A DNA stretch of 64,000 nt. It comes from Nageia nagi. Taxonomy: Eukaryota > Pinophyta. How positions within the stretch are numbered: position 1 is the first letter of the stretch; the number at the start of each line of letters is the position of its first letter. Below are positions 37,977-50,383 of this stretch, piece after piece. Both the position numbers and the translations under genes were made by a program. The notes below the pieces were generated by a model. It made no database searches, was not told where the DNA came from, and saw only the letters and a list, made by a program, of their open reading frames with translations. The stretch lies in contig JBITNC010000001.1 of the NCBI GenBank assembly GCA_050084985.1, positions 115,258,001-115,322,000 of the forward strand. Reading direction: 5' to 3'.

Positions 37977-38457
37977 AATCATTTAAACAAATGGTTTTAA
38001 TGTATAAGTAGTAGTAGTTCAACAAAAAGTTGACATGATAAGCCTCTATGAGCTTGCATGCTCAAAGTAAGTAACTTGCAATCTCTAAAAGAAACTTGCA
38101 AGCTACAAGCATCTCATAACAAGATCAATTAGATACACTATAAGCCATAAAAATGCCAAACAATCATATAATCATGTAAAACATGATCCACATCACTAAA
38201 AATATTATAGGTTTTTTAAAGATAAAGTATTCATTCATAAGTTTCACTCCCCCTTAAGGTCAACTTTACCATCCTAAGGAATTATAAGGATATAGGTTCA
38301 TATATTCATTCATATGAAGTTGACATCATATAGTAATAATTCTCCCCCTTGAGGGAAATTTTATTAGAAGAAAGACTTAAATAAAGGAACCAAAGTGGTT
38401 AAATAAGGTCCCATAATATATGTCTTAGATATATATCATATAACATGCTTGTCTTAA
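37977..38457. other. Spacer between the Copia element and the Mutator-like element
   Basis: No gene. Two purine-tract-like complements, CACTCCCCCTTAAGG (about 38247-38261) and TTCTCCCCCTTGAGG (about 38341-38355), hint at decayed LTR-element ends on the minus strand, but no LTR pair could be traced. Confidence 0.35.
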
Positions 38458-38466
38458 TATAATTAA

Positions 38467-39269
38467 GGGATATTTATAAAAATGACCCTCATAAATTTAA
38501 AAATTACAAAAATAGCCTTATAAATTTTTATTTGTAAAAATAGCCTTGCATTTAGATCTTTTGTTGGGCATGTCTGACTTTCTTCCCAATCATCCATAGC
38601 CCACTTTCCATACCATCCTTGCATTCTATTAGTTGTCTCAACCACACTATGAATGCATTTCATAATCTTCATGATATTGTAAACTTCTATATGTTTATCT
38701 TTTATAATGCTACAAATTACAATCAACTAAGATTCGTAGAAGATATAGTTTTGCACAACACCATTCCCAAATGTATGTGGAAGGCAACAACCTCATTAAT
38801 GCTCATAGTGTTTCAAATGTAATTGTTGCATTCAAATTATTTACTAGGCATATATAAAACTTTGTTCCTACAAAAAAAATAACTATCACTTCTACATTGC
38901 ATACTACCCACTATCTTTTGTGCATCTCAACTGATTCAGATTGAGAATGAGAATAAGAAATTGGATACACTTGCATTGGCATATGTATTGATTCTAAATG
39001 CAACATTATAAAAGATAGAAATATGTGGATGAGTATAAATAACATTATGCAACCCATTCAAAACATGGTTGAGACAAAGCACAACCATCAAATGGCATCA
39101 TAGTGGTCAATGTATTCTTGTGGGAAGAGAGTGTAAGAGATGCCCAACAAACAATCTAAATGTAGTTATAACTTCAAGTTTTTTTTAAGGCTTATTTTTG
39201 TAAATAAATTTTTTATAAGGTCATTTATATAATTTTGTTATTTGTGAGGGTGAATTTTGTAAATATCCC
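38467..39269. mobile_element. Non-autonomous Mutator-like element (MULE) with long TIRs
   Basis: An 803-bp element flanked by a perfect 9-bp target duplication TATAATTAA (38458-38466 and 39270-39278). The left end GGGATATTTATAAAAATGAC is matched by the reverse complement of the right end GGGATATTTACAAAATTCAC. The match runs on for about 140 bp (38467 to about 38605 and about 39125-39269) through TTTGTTGGGCAT and CTTCCCA. Long TIRs plus 9-bp target duplications are diagnostic of the Mutator superfamily. The 520-bp centre carries no transposase. A frame of 87 codons at 38463-38726 runs out across the left TIR and is not convincing as a gene. Confidence 0.88.
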
Positions 39270-39278
39270 TATAATTAA

Positions 39279-41312
39279 GAATCCATAAAATTAAATCCTT
39301 TGGGAAACCAATAGTTGGCAATTGTAAAGCATTTGTGGCATTTTTAAAGTTAATTTGGGAAATTGTAAATACATTGTACATGGGAAGCTTTTGTAAACTA
39401 GGGATGAATGTAGATTGTAATTTGTAGAGCAAGTTATCACTTACGACCAACAAAAATTATAGGTTAAGAGAGTCTAAATTACATTTGTTGATGAGTAGGA
39501 ATTGAGTGGATTTTTCACTTTTGTATACTTAGTTTTCATGAGTGGAACATTTTATCAAGAAGGAAAGTAACAACATAGGATGGATTAGGAGGTTCCTAAG
39601 AGTTAATGGTTAGGTACAAAATGCTCTAAGAGATTTGGAAGACTTTTACATATTGCTCTTATTTATCTCATAAAAGATATGTAACAAAGAAGAAAAATAG
39701 AAAACTTATACATTTCTATTGAATGAGAAATCATCCAACATGATTCTCTTCCACTTGATTATATCTTATTCATGAGTTCTTCATGCTTCTTTTACATCTT
39801 CCCTTTTGGTTGTCTCCAAGTTTTGAATTATATTATACCAATGAAAACATCAAGTATAAGTGATGATCAATTGGTGAAAATTTTCTCCATTAAATTATCA
39901 TAAATAGGTGTCCATCGAAAGAAAAAAACTTTTGTATCATATAACCACCCATAATTACTAATGTATTTTACATAAGTAGCCAATATGTTTTAGAAAAATA
40001 TTAAAGCAATCACTAGAATATTTATCTTTCCATCAAAAAATTAAGGCAAGGATTGTTGTCATTAAGGAAGTAATCAAATAAGTTCATAAATGTAAATAAG
40101 AATATTAATTTTTAACTTGACCATACTACTAGTTAAGATGCATAGTCAAAAGCACCAAACACCATATAAAAATGCATATATTTTTATCTATTTATAAACA
40201 TGATGAATTGTAGGGTTAAGGTCTCCAACAATAATACTATAACCTAGATAAATAAAATTCCAACATGATTATGCCACCTAGTCAAGATGCACAAGTAATT
40301 AAGCATAAAAATATGCCATCTTAACCATGCTACTAGTCAAGATTCATACGATGGAAGAAGGTAGCATTAATCTAGTAACATGAATTCAATTTCTATCAAT
40401 ATTAAAAAAGTGTAATTTTGGAGAAGGATAGACCTTTTTAACCACTCCAATAGTTTGTAATTTTGGATAAGGGTGAACCTTTTTAACTACAAAAAATTTT
40501 CAATTATGGAGAAGGGATAAGCTTTTTAACCACTCTATCGACTACAACTCTCTAGCAATAAAGAATGTAAAGAGGATAATATGTCTAGACATGAAAATAG
40601 ATTTGCATAATATTTTAAAAAATTTCAAACATCCATAAGCATGGACATAACTTCTTAACAAAGAATTAACAATAATATAACTTTAAAAAATTTATGAAAA
40701 TTAATCCATTAATGGATAATTACACAAGGCTTTATATATTTCTAATTTACATCATCATTTAAGTTGTTATTAAAAAAATATAGAAGACTTAATCATTGAT
40801 TGCTTAATCTATAAGATTATCATCAATGTATTTAAGGCATTTATTTAAATGTTAATAAAGTTGAACCTTAACATAGATATATATTATATATATATAGCTA
40901 TATAGCTCCCCTGCTAAGTTAACTTCATGAACAAGATTATGAAAGCTTTGAATGCTTATCATAGTAGTATGAAGCATTTATAACAAAATATGAATATCTA
41001 TTATAGCCATAATAGACTTCCTTGCATATTAAATATTAAAAAATTGATTGATGTGTATACATACAATACTAAGTAAGCATATGTTAGTTGTATACAAGAT
41101 TTAGTTATAAATACCTTTATTTATATATTAGAAAGTAACTAGTACTCCATATATATGTTGCTTAACACAATATTCTCCAAATGAATTAAGGATTTTCATG
41201 AGAATTAGAATTTAGTTTAATAGATTTCAATTCCTTAAGGAGCATAGAAAATTGTGCAACCAACATTTCATTCTCACTCATTAGGTTATTTTGCTATTTC
41301 ATGAGAAAATCT
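39279..41312. other. Spacer, no gene seen
   Basis: About 2 kb of AT-rich sequence. A phrase of the type AATTTTGGAGAAGGRTARRC followed by TTTTTAACCACTC recurs three times at about 40410-40545. This is a diverged tandem repeat of about 57 bp. No domain or RNA gene recognised. Confidence 0.4.
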
Positions 41313-43230
41313 TGTTAGAATTTGAAGGTTCACCAACCACTAGTTGATGAACTCTTCCACCAGGATTCCAAACTCTAATACCAAATGAAGAAGATATATT
41401 TATCAACCAATAGTTTATGAACTCATTTGAATGCTGCTAAACTATGATACCAACCTTTAGTTCACCAAATTGAAGGATTTTCAAATTCTCAAACATAAAG
41501 CACTATTGCACATTGAAGAAATAGAGGCTCCAAACTTTCATGTAGTTTTAGACAAATTAAAAATACCTAAAATATTAATTTAAAATTACAATTGGATAAA
41601 GGAAAAAAATACCTTCCCAAGTTTTATTCATACACCTAAAACAAACTTTTGAATCTCTCAAAAAGTGAATTTGAAGTTTTTGGATGGAAAACAACATTAC
41701 CAAACTTCAAAAACTAGTGCAAAATGAAAATGTTGGAGTTTCAATGATTTTTGATTGGTTAGAAGTTTTGGAGCTCCATAAAAAGTAAAAAATCAATATT
41801 CCTAATCAAAAAAATGATAATTCCAAATTTTTGATAGTTTTTGGGCATTTGAATTTTGCTAAAATTCTGATAAAATTGAAATTTCTAGGGAAATTGAAAT
41901 TCTAGAGATATATTGACTAGTTTTTAAGTCTAATTTTGAAGGGTTATAACTTTTAAAGATCTTATTAAAAATTAGCACTATGAACCATCAAAATTATCAG
42001 AATGAAATTATAGATCCAATTGTGAATTTTTGAGAAATTTTTAAAAGGAAAAAAGGATCAAAAGTAAGCTCAAAGAAAGAGGCTCATGGAGCACACTGAG
42101 AAAGGCTACAAAAGAGCAAGTTTATATTTTGTGATTTATAAGTATGATACGTCAATTAAGTAAGGTGTGTTGTATATGGATGGAAAGGTATTGATACTAA
42201 ATGTCTAACTAAAAAATAATCACTTAAAAAGGATATCTAGAATGAAAGTTCTAGCTCCCAAAAGTAAACTAATCCAAGAATAAGGTAATTTGACACAATC
42301 ATAAAAATATCAAAAACTATTGCTCAAAATTGGAAATAAACAAGTACCCACATAGTTAAAATTACCCCCAATAGATAAATATCACCTTCAAAGAGACTCA
42401 AATCAATACTATAAAGATCTGAACATATTTTCTCATGCATACTAGCTAAAAATGGAAAACACATTCTATAACCATAAAGAAATGAAAGTTCTATGAATAT
42501 ACACAATGAGATGAATCAAATATTCTCTTTATTAATTAAAATACATGATACAAACATCTTCTAATGTAATATTATATGCTTAAAACTTTCACATACAAAA
42601 TATGATGGCTTAGTGTAATAGATACATCCATCATTACCATGCACAACATAAAGTTCAATGGTCTTCATAAGACTAAGTGGTGCCACCAATACTCATAGGG
42701 TGTACTTAAGGGTAAGGTAGAAAATCAAGCCATTATGAATCTTCGATGAGTGTACTTTCCTCACTACTATGAAACATGTGGAGGAGACTAAGGTACCAAT
42801 GAGTATAAACAAGGTAACATGATGTTGCAGTAATGTGGCCTCATATTGACTAAATACAAATCAACCATATATAGAAGATGAACTCCACATGATCCATTCA
42901 ATTGTAAGCTACCAAGGTTGAGTACTAAAGGTACTATAATGGAGTATGTAAAAAGTAATGCTTAGGGTAGTGGAGTATGTTGATTATAGTCAGAAAGAAA
43001 ATGGATAGGCATGCTCACACATCCTAGAGGAATATGTTCAAATCTGATGTAGATTTTGTTGATCAACAACTACATGGAGGGGTACATGGACATGAATGTC
43101 TCACCTAACTTGTAATTTGAAATGGAGGGGATTCCCACCAAGGAATATACATATTGTATTAACTTTTCCATCAAATTACAAATTTATATTTGTTTCAAAT
43201 AAACATTTGAAATATTAATAAATTCCTTCA
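41313..43230 (-). repeat. Left LTR (downstream LTR) of the small-interior element
   Basis: 1918 bp, starting TGTTAGAATTTGAAGG on the plus strand. It matches the right LTR except for a duplication of about 841 bp present only in the right copy. Confidence 0.82.
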
Positions 43231-43866
43231 ATATACCCCTTAATGTGAAAATATTTATACTCCATAGGTGAATAAATATTAGTTTAGTGCATTTGAAGGC
43301 ACTTGACACAAGATTGGTCTACTCCATGTGAAGTATGTTGGTTCAATGCATTTGAAGCACCCAACATAGTCAATTTTAGTACATCTATGGCACCCAAAAT
43401 AAGTTAATTCTTATTCATATTGAGAAGTATTGGTTCAGTACATTTGAAGCACTTAACATAGCTAGACTAAAAGTACTCAGTAAAAGCTCTCCTATATTAA
43501 ATAAAAGTGTTGATTTAGTACTACTAAGGCACACAACATAACATGATCAGTACAAACAAAGCACCCAACTAAATAGCACACACCACTTTTGCTAAAAAGT
43601 ATTGTATTGGTGCATACAAAGCACTTGACATGATCACTTTCTCTCCTTTTGATGAAAAGTGTTGTTACAATGCTTTTGAGGCACACACATTGGCTAGATT
43701 AAAAGCATCCATTATGAGGAAAATAACTTAAATGTTAAATGGAGGCGTATAGGAGGTCCTCGATAAATTTATCTAGAGCTAAAGATGATATTACTCCCCC
43801 TTAATATGATCACATTGCCAAAATAAGATCATTGAACCCAACTAGATTGAATAGGCTCTGATACCA
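43231..43866 (-). repeat. Interior of the small element: diverged array of a roughly 60-70-bp motif
   Basis: The 636-bp interior is built largely from a recurring phrase of the type TTGGTTCAGTGCATTTGAAG followed by CACCCAACATAG, often preceded by AAAAGT. It recurs at about 43275, 43330, 43375, 43430, 43505, 43595 and 43665 with substitutions and spacing changes. The primer site TGGTATCAGAGCC occupies the last 13 bases on the minus strand. No open frame is present on that strand beyond 64 codons. Confidence 0.7.
43854..43866 (-). other. Primer binding site (iMet-tRNA type)
   Basis: On the minus strand TGGTATCAGAGCC, an exact match to the common plant initiator-Met site, directly abutting the right LTR. 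Confidence 0.85.
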
Positions 43867-46640
43867 TATTAGAATTTGAAGGTTCACCAACAATAAGTTG
43901 ATGAACTCCTTTGATAATATTCCAAGCTTTGATACCAAATGAAGAAGATAGATTCATCAACCATTAGTTTATGAACTCATTCAAACACTATTAGACTCTG
44001 ATACTAACCTTCAAATCACCAAACTAAAAGATTTTGAAATTCTTGAATACAAAGCACTATTACACATTGAAGAAATAGAGGTTCTAAATTTGTAGGTAGT
44101 TCTAAAAAAATTAAAGATGCCTAAAATGTGAATTTAAACTACAACTTGGATAGAGGTTAAAAATACCTTTCCAATAGTTACTCACATGCCTAAAATGGAC
44201 TTTCAAATCTCTTAGAAAGTGAATTTGAAATTTTTGGATGGAAAATAATGTTGCCAAACCTCAAAAAATAGTACAAAATGAAAATGCGAGAGTTTCGATG
44301 GTTTTTGGTTCGCTAGAACTTGTTGGAGAATTAGAAAAATCAAAAACTCAATATTGTTGCATAGAAAATAAAAATACCATAGTTACAACAATTTTTGGGT
44401 GATTGAATTCTATTGGAATTTTGACAAAATTGAAATTTCTAGGGAAACTAAAATTCTAAAGATATTTTGATTGGTTTATAGGGCCAATTTTGGAGGGTTG
44501 TATCTTTTTTGAATCTTAACAAAACATAGAGTATTAACCATCAAAATGATGAGCATGAAATTATCCATCTAATAATGACGGTTTAGGAAAAGTTTAAGAA
44601 GGAAGTAAGGGTGAAAAGTGAGCTCAAATAAAGAGACTCACGAAGAAAATTAAGCAAGGCTATGAAAGAGCAAGTTTGTATTTTATGATTTTTAAGTGTG
44701 ATATGCAAATGAAGTAAGGTGTGTTATATTTGGATGGAAAGGTGTTGAGACCAACTATCCAACCAAAAATGAATCACATAAAAATGATATATAGAATGAA
44801 ATTTCTAGCTCCTAAAAGAAAACTAATCCAAGAATAAGGTAGTTTGACATAATCACGAACAAGGTGAACATGCTATGATAATATTGAACATAAAGCGCTG
44901 ATTCAAGTTGAAGAAAGAGAAGCTTTAGACTTTCAGGTAATTTTAAACAACTCAAATATATCCAAAATATAAATTTAACCTTATAGTTGGGAAAAGGACA
45001 AAAATACCTTTCCAATAGTTTCCCACATGCCTAAAATATACTTTTGGATATATCAAAAAGTGAATTTGAAGTTTTTGGATGGAAAACAACATTATTGGAC
45101 CTCAAAAAATAGTGCAAAATGAAAATGCCAAAGTTTTGATGGTTTTGGATTGGCTAGAAGTTGGTGGAGCTCCAAAAAAATCAAAAACTCAATATTTTCA
45201 TATAGAAAATGAAAACTTAAAAGTTTTGATAGTTTTTTGGCACTTGAATTTTGCCAAAATTTAGGAAAATTTGAAATTTTTCAAGGAAATTGAAATTTTG
45301 GAGATATATTGACTGGTTTCTAGGGTTAAGTTTGGAGAGATGTAACATTTTTGGATCGTAATGAAACATAGCATTATGATACATCAAAATAATCAACATA
45401 AAATTATCTATCCAATGGTAAAGTTCTAGGAAAAATTTAATAAATAAGGAAGGGTCAAAAGTGATATTAAAGAAAAAGACTTGCAAAGCACATTAAGCAA
45501 GGCTATGAAAGAGCAGGTTTGTACTTTATGATTTCTAAGTGTGATACACCAATGAAGTAAGGTGTGCGATATATGGCTAAAACATTATTGAGACTAGCTA
45601 TATAACAAAAAAATAATCATATTAAAAGAGATCTAAAATGAAATTTCTAGCTCCTAAAGGCAAACTAATCCAAGAATAAGGTAGTTTGATACAATCATGA
45701 AAATATCAAAAACTATTGCTCAAAATGGAAAACAAACAAGTACCCACATAGTTAAAATAATCCTTAATGGATAAATATCACTTGTAAGAGACTCAAATCA
45801 CTCCTATAAAGATATAAATATATTTTGTCATGCATACTAGCTTGAAAAGGAAAATACACTCTACAACAATAAAGAGATGAAAGTTCTATGAATATACACC
45901 ATGAGATGAATTAAATATTTTTGTATTGAATAAAATACATATTACAAATATCATTTAATAGTACATTACATGGTTTAGATTTTTAGATACCAAATATGAT
46001 GATTCAGTGTAACAAAGACACCCATCACTGCTATGCACAACACAATGTGCAATAGTCTTCATAAGACTAAGTGGTGCCACCAACACTCATAGGGTATAAA
46101 TAAGGATAAGGCAGATAATCAAGCCACTATGAATCTTTGATGAGTGGACTTTCTTCACTAATATGAAACAAGTGTAGGATACTAAGGTACCAATGAGTCT
46201 AAACAAGAGTAGCATGATGCTACAGTAATGTGGCCTCATATTGATTGAATACAAATCAACCATATATAGAATATGAACTCCACATAATCCATTCAATGGG
46301 AAGCTACCAAGGTTGAGTACTAATGGTACTATAGTGAAGTGTGTTAGAAGCAATTATTGGTGTAATGGAGTATGTTGATTGCAATAAGAAAGGGATGGTT
46401 GGGCATGCTCACCCATGTTGGAGGAATCCATCCAAATCTAATGCAAATTTTGTTGACCAACGATTGTATTGAGGAGTATGTGGACATGAATGTCTTACCT
46501 AACTTGTAATTTGAAATTGAGGGGATGCCTACCAAGGAATATGCATCCTATATTAACTTTTCCATCAAATTACAAATTTACATTCATTTCAAATAAACAT
46601 TTGAAACATTAATAATTTATTAAAGAAATAAATTTCTTCA
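43867..46640 (-). repeat. Right LTR (upstream LTR) of the small-interior element
   Basis: 2774 bp. It contains a tandem duplication of about 841 bp (copies about 44040-44875 and 44880-45715), seen by comparing AAAGTGAATTTGAA near 44216 and 45057. Both copies include CTCAATATT and AAGCAAGGCTATGAAAGAGCA. The left LTR has one copy. Confidence 0.8.
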
Positions 46641-46645
46641 AATCA

Positions 46646-47989
46646 AATGCCTTTTCACACATTTATCTTTTCCTTTTAAACACATCATATTTGTGATTGG
46701 TAGCATATAATAGTTGGTGTAAAGATTACATTTCATACTCAAATGAATAGGTATTAGCCATAACCTCAAATGATGATCCTTTCCTAATGTTAGTTAGAGT
46801 AACATTAAACAAAACATTAGTTGATACATAGCACAAAGCATTAGGCAAATTGTGGATTGGAGCATCAATTGTAACATAGAGTAGAGAAAGAGGAGAAACA
46901 TAGATCAAAGGATTAGGTGGAGCATGGATCAAAGGATTAGGTGGAGCATTGATCATAGGATTAAGCAGAACATTGAGTAGAACATTGGGTTGAACATTGA
47001 GCAAAGGATTAGGTGGAATATAATCCTCTTCAAAATTAAGATTAAAGGAAATTTGATTTCTTTATATTATAATGTTGTAATATTTTATTATTTTAGATGA
47101 GAAATTTTATTTGCTAACCTTTGTACATGGAGGTTTATTAAAAATATGGTTGGAAGCCCCCTCTAAATTACAACTTACAATATTATTTGGTGAGGACATT
47201 TATGTCTTCTTTTGACTTCTTTGTACAAAAGAATCTACATTAGATTTGGATGGATTCCTCTAGCATGGGTGAGCATGGTTTACCATCCTTAGTAGCTACA
47301 AAATTCCACCACCTATAATACTTACCTGCTACCTCTATACTACTTCATTAACTCTCCATTGCTTTAAGCACTTTAGTCAACAAGTACCATTATTGTTCCA
47401 ACAATCCTCCTAGCAAGCTTCTCCAACATGCCTATGCCTAGCTCATGGAGTTCTTTTTCTATATATGGCTGATTTGTTTTTAGTCATTATTATTACTTCT
47501 ATGTACTTTGAGCAAACCCATGAGTTTCCTATGGTAGCATGTTTCTTATTTGTCCTCCATTGGTGATGTAGAGAGAGGTTGTGGTTGCTAGTGGCATCAC
47601 TTTATGTGAGATGAGATTGCTTCAGCATCATGCTCTTCTTACTTTGATTCACTAGTACCTTAACCTCCTCTTGTTGCATCATAGTGAGGAAGTACATTCA
47701 ATAGAGATTTATTATGGACCTATTATATACCTTATTCTTAAATAGATCCCCATGAGTGCTAATGGCACTGCTTTGATGGTTGTTTTCCTTTTCCATAAGA
47801 AGATTTGTGAGTGTTGGTGGTACCAATTTGTTTTATAAAGATAATTTCACTTTGTGTTATGCATGGTGGTGATAGGTGCCTTTGTGATATTGAACCATCA
47901 CATTTTGTATGTGAAAGTGTCCATTACTTGTAATCCATGAAGATGATTTTTCTAGCATGTATTTGAGTTAATATAGAGAAAATTTGATC
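46646..47989. other. Spacer with a short minisatellite
   Basis: No gene. Between about 46890 and 47017 an imperfect 24-bp-type unit, AAAGGATTAGGTGGAGCAT with GGATC variants, is repeated about five times. It creates a Pro/Asn-rich frame on the minus strand (46726-47004) that I regard as an artefact. Confidence 0.5.
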
Positions 47990-48420
47990 CATCTCATGGT
48001 GTCTATTCATGGAACATTCCTTTCTTTATGTCTATGTGGCATGTTTTCTCCTTTTTAAGCTTGTATGCATGAGAAACCACTTTCAAATCTTCATAACAGT
48101 GATCTAAGTCTCTTCCATGGTGATAGTTAGTTGTTTAGGATAATTTTAACTATGTGAGTACTTGTTTGTTTCCAATTTTGAGCAATGGATTCAAAATTAT
48201 TCATGGTTGTGTCAAGCTACCTTTATTTTAGAACAATTAGCTTATGGAGGCTCTATCTTTCATTCTAAATCTCCTTTTCATGTGCTTCCTCTTATTTTGG
48301 ATTCTTCGTTTCAACACATTTTCATCCATGTATGAACATGCCATAACTTGTTTAGATTCGACTTCATTTTCCTCATTCATGTATTTGATGATCACCTTGT
48401 TCTAGGATCTTGTATCCTTT
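47990..48420 (+). repeat. Diverged LTR fragment related to the old Copia element
   Basis: The order of phrases matches the Copia LTR at 31290-31590: AAGCTTGTATGCATGAGAAA, GGTGATAGTTAGTTGTTTAG, GTGAGTACTTG, TTGAGCAATGG, TGTGTCAAGCTACCTT, GGCTCTATCTTTCATTCTAA, then CATGTGCTTCCTC. Similarity is patchy but collinear. No partner LTR or interior was found, so it is a solo or truncated LTR. Confidence 0.6.
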
Positions 48421-50378
48421 GCATCCATGCTATTAGCAACATATGTATAGTCCATGCTGTTAGCAGTGCTATTCTTAGTAGTAGAATCTCTCCATTTTTT
48501 GGACCCTACATTTTTATAAGAAAATAGACTATGTTAGGATTGCAACATAATCAAATCCACTTATAACAATTCATAATTTGTTAAGATATCTATAATCTAT
48601 TCAAAATTGTTAGTAAGATAACACTCCAATTTTTCTTTATTAGATAGCAATTCCTTTATTGATCTAATAAGGCTAGGAATTTTGTATAACTTTTCAATTT
48701 TAACATCATTATCAAAAGTATTATCATGGCTTTCCACACTTATATTTTCAAAATCATAATTATCTATAGACATGTTAAACTTATAGACACCCAAAATTGA
48801 TCTTTATTTCAACAAATGAAAGGAGAATGAAAAAGTTTACTATAGTTTGCCAAATGTTAGCATCTAACACCTAGACACTAGTGATTCACATAAATTGCTA
48901 GCATTTGGTACTTGAACGATGGTGACTTTGAAGTTGGTAAAATCAAAATAAAAATGGCAACATCTAAAGCATCTTGGGAAGAAAGAAAAGGATAACAAAT
49001 GACTCACCATCCATCCCATGCATCCCTAGTTTGGATCACAATCATGACAAAGCTAGATAGGATTTTCTATCTAGGTTTTTATCTCCAAAAGTAGAAACTT
49101 TGCTTATTTTCAAGATATTTAAATAAAGTCTTCAGCCATGAAGCAAAGGGACCTAGTTGAATGTAAGGTTACTCTATCAAAACATATTCAAATTTCATTA
49201 AGTTAGAGGTATTATTGTTTTACATTCTGTATGCTTATTTATGCTCATTTTATACTAATTTTATGGTATGAATAGGTATGTTTGATGAGTTTTCTATTAT
49301 CATGTGTGAAGGGTCAACATGTGTAGAGCAACTAAACTTAACATAAAGAGTCTTGAAGAGTTGAATAAAATAAAGAAATCCAAAAGAGTCTTGAAGAGTT
49401 GAAGAAAATAAAGAAATCCAAAAGAGTCTTGAAGAGTTGAAGAAAATAAAGAAATCCAAATTTTTCCTATAAGTTTTTGAACACAATCCTCTAAGCTTGC
49501 AGACATTGAAATCAAGCATACAAAGGCCTTTATCATTCTTTTGTAAAAATTCCTTTTGCAAGGTAATGAATAGAAATGGATTCATTATTTGTAATCATTT
49601 TGGAGTCTAATCAATAGCAATAAAGAAACTTGTTGGTTGTAACATATCTTGTCTTGTATGTTTGTAGTGTTACTTTTTGGGTATGATATTCTAATGCTAG
49701 AAGGAGGTTCCCTCGTATGCAAACAACATCAGTGATGATGTGTAAGGAGTTTTTCTATTTTTTTTATCACTATTTTGGTGGTTTGTATCATGTGGAAGTG
49801 AAACTGCTCTTGCATTTGTGCTTTGTATTTTCATAGGCTTGAATTGCAAAAATACTAATGATTTAGTTTTGGATGCTAGTGAATTAAATAGAATACTAGC
49901 GAATTTGCTAAAATACCAACAAATGTTAATAAAAGGTTGAATTTTTTATTCTCATCAATTCTACAAATGCAACCTAGGAACTAAGATTGAGGATTGATAA
50001 TGAATACCTTGTTTGTGATCCCTTTACTCAGAATGCATATAGAGGAGGGTATTGAATATCACTAATGATATGAATTATTTTTTGTGATTATTAGGATAAT
50101 TATTTATAGTTTATTAATTTCTTATCTATTTGGGAAGGGAGCACACAAACAAACTCATTTAATATTTTCTATTTCATCTATCTATACTCTCCCTTTACAT
50201 TGAAAAATGATTTGAGGTGATCAGAATGGATGTAATAGAAAAATGGTAAATGAATCTTTTATTTTTTTCATTTTATCACATTAAAAGGGTAAATAAATCT
50301 ACACTAAGTTACTTCCACACTTGGAAGGAGTAATTAATCCTCACTAAATCTAGAATGAACATTTATTAGGTTCTACGT
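48421..50378. other. Spacer with a 38-bp tandem array
   Basis: No gene recognised. Short frames at 48597-48794 and 49250-49585 (minus) have no family resemblance; the second is built on the tandem array at 49346-49459. Confidence 0.45.
49346..49459. repeat. Tandem array, 38-bp unit, three copies
   Basis: Unit AAGAGTCTTGAAGAGTTGAA plus GAAAATAAAGAAATCCAA begins at about 49346, 49384 and 49422, nearly identical across copies (the first has T for G once). The period is not a multiple of three, so any frame across it shifts between copies. The copies look recent. Confidence 0.92.
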
Positions 50379-50383
50379 AGATT

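Larger units (their letters stand above)
41313..46640 (-). mobile_element. Small-interior non-autonomous LTR retrotransposon
   Basis: Two direct repeats, 41313-43230 and 43867-46640, are LTRs of a minus-strand element. On that strand they start TGAAGGAATTTATT (left copy; right copy TGAAGAAATTTATT) and end CTAACA (left) or CTAATA (right, decayed). The right LTR abuts a perfect primer site TGGTATCAGAGCC (43866-43854). The left LTR is preceded by a purine tract AAGGGGTATAT (43241-43231). Flanks read AATCT (41308-41312) and AATCA (46641-46645), a target duplication with one mismatch. Only 636 bp lie between the LTRs and there are no genes, so the element depended on others. The layout is TRIM-like, but the LTRs of 1.9-2.8 kb are far longer than in TRIMs. 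Divergence between LTRs is high (about 17% over 145 bases by eye). Confidence 0.82.

Noticed and set aside
38247-38355. Two CTCCCCCTT tracts resembling minus-strand purine tracts
   Set aside because: No LTR pair or primer site could be matched to them.
43231-43866. Regular spaced motif considered as a CRISPR array
   Set aside because: Repeats are diverged, spacing is irregular, and the setting is inside a plant LTR element.
46726-47004. Pro/Asn-rich 92-codon frame
   Set aside because: Produced by an imperfect minisatellite with a unit near 24 bp; no start context or homologue.
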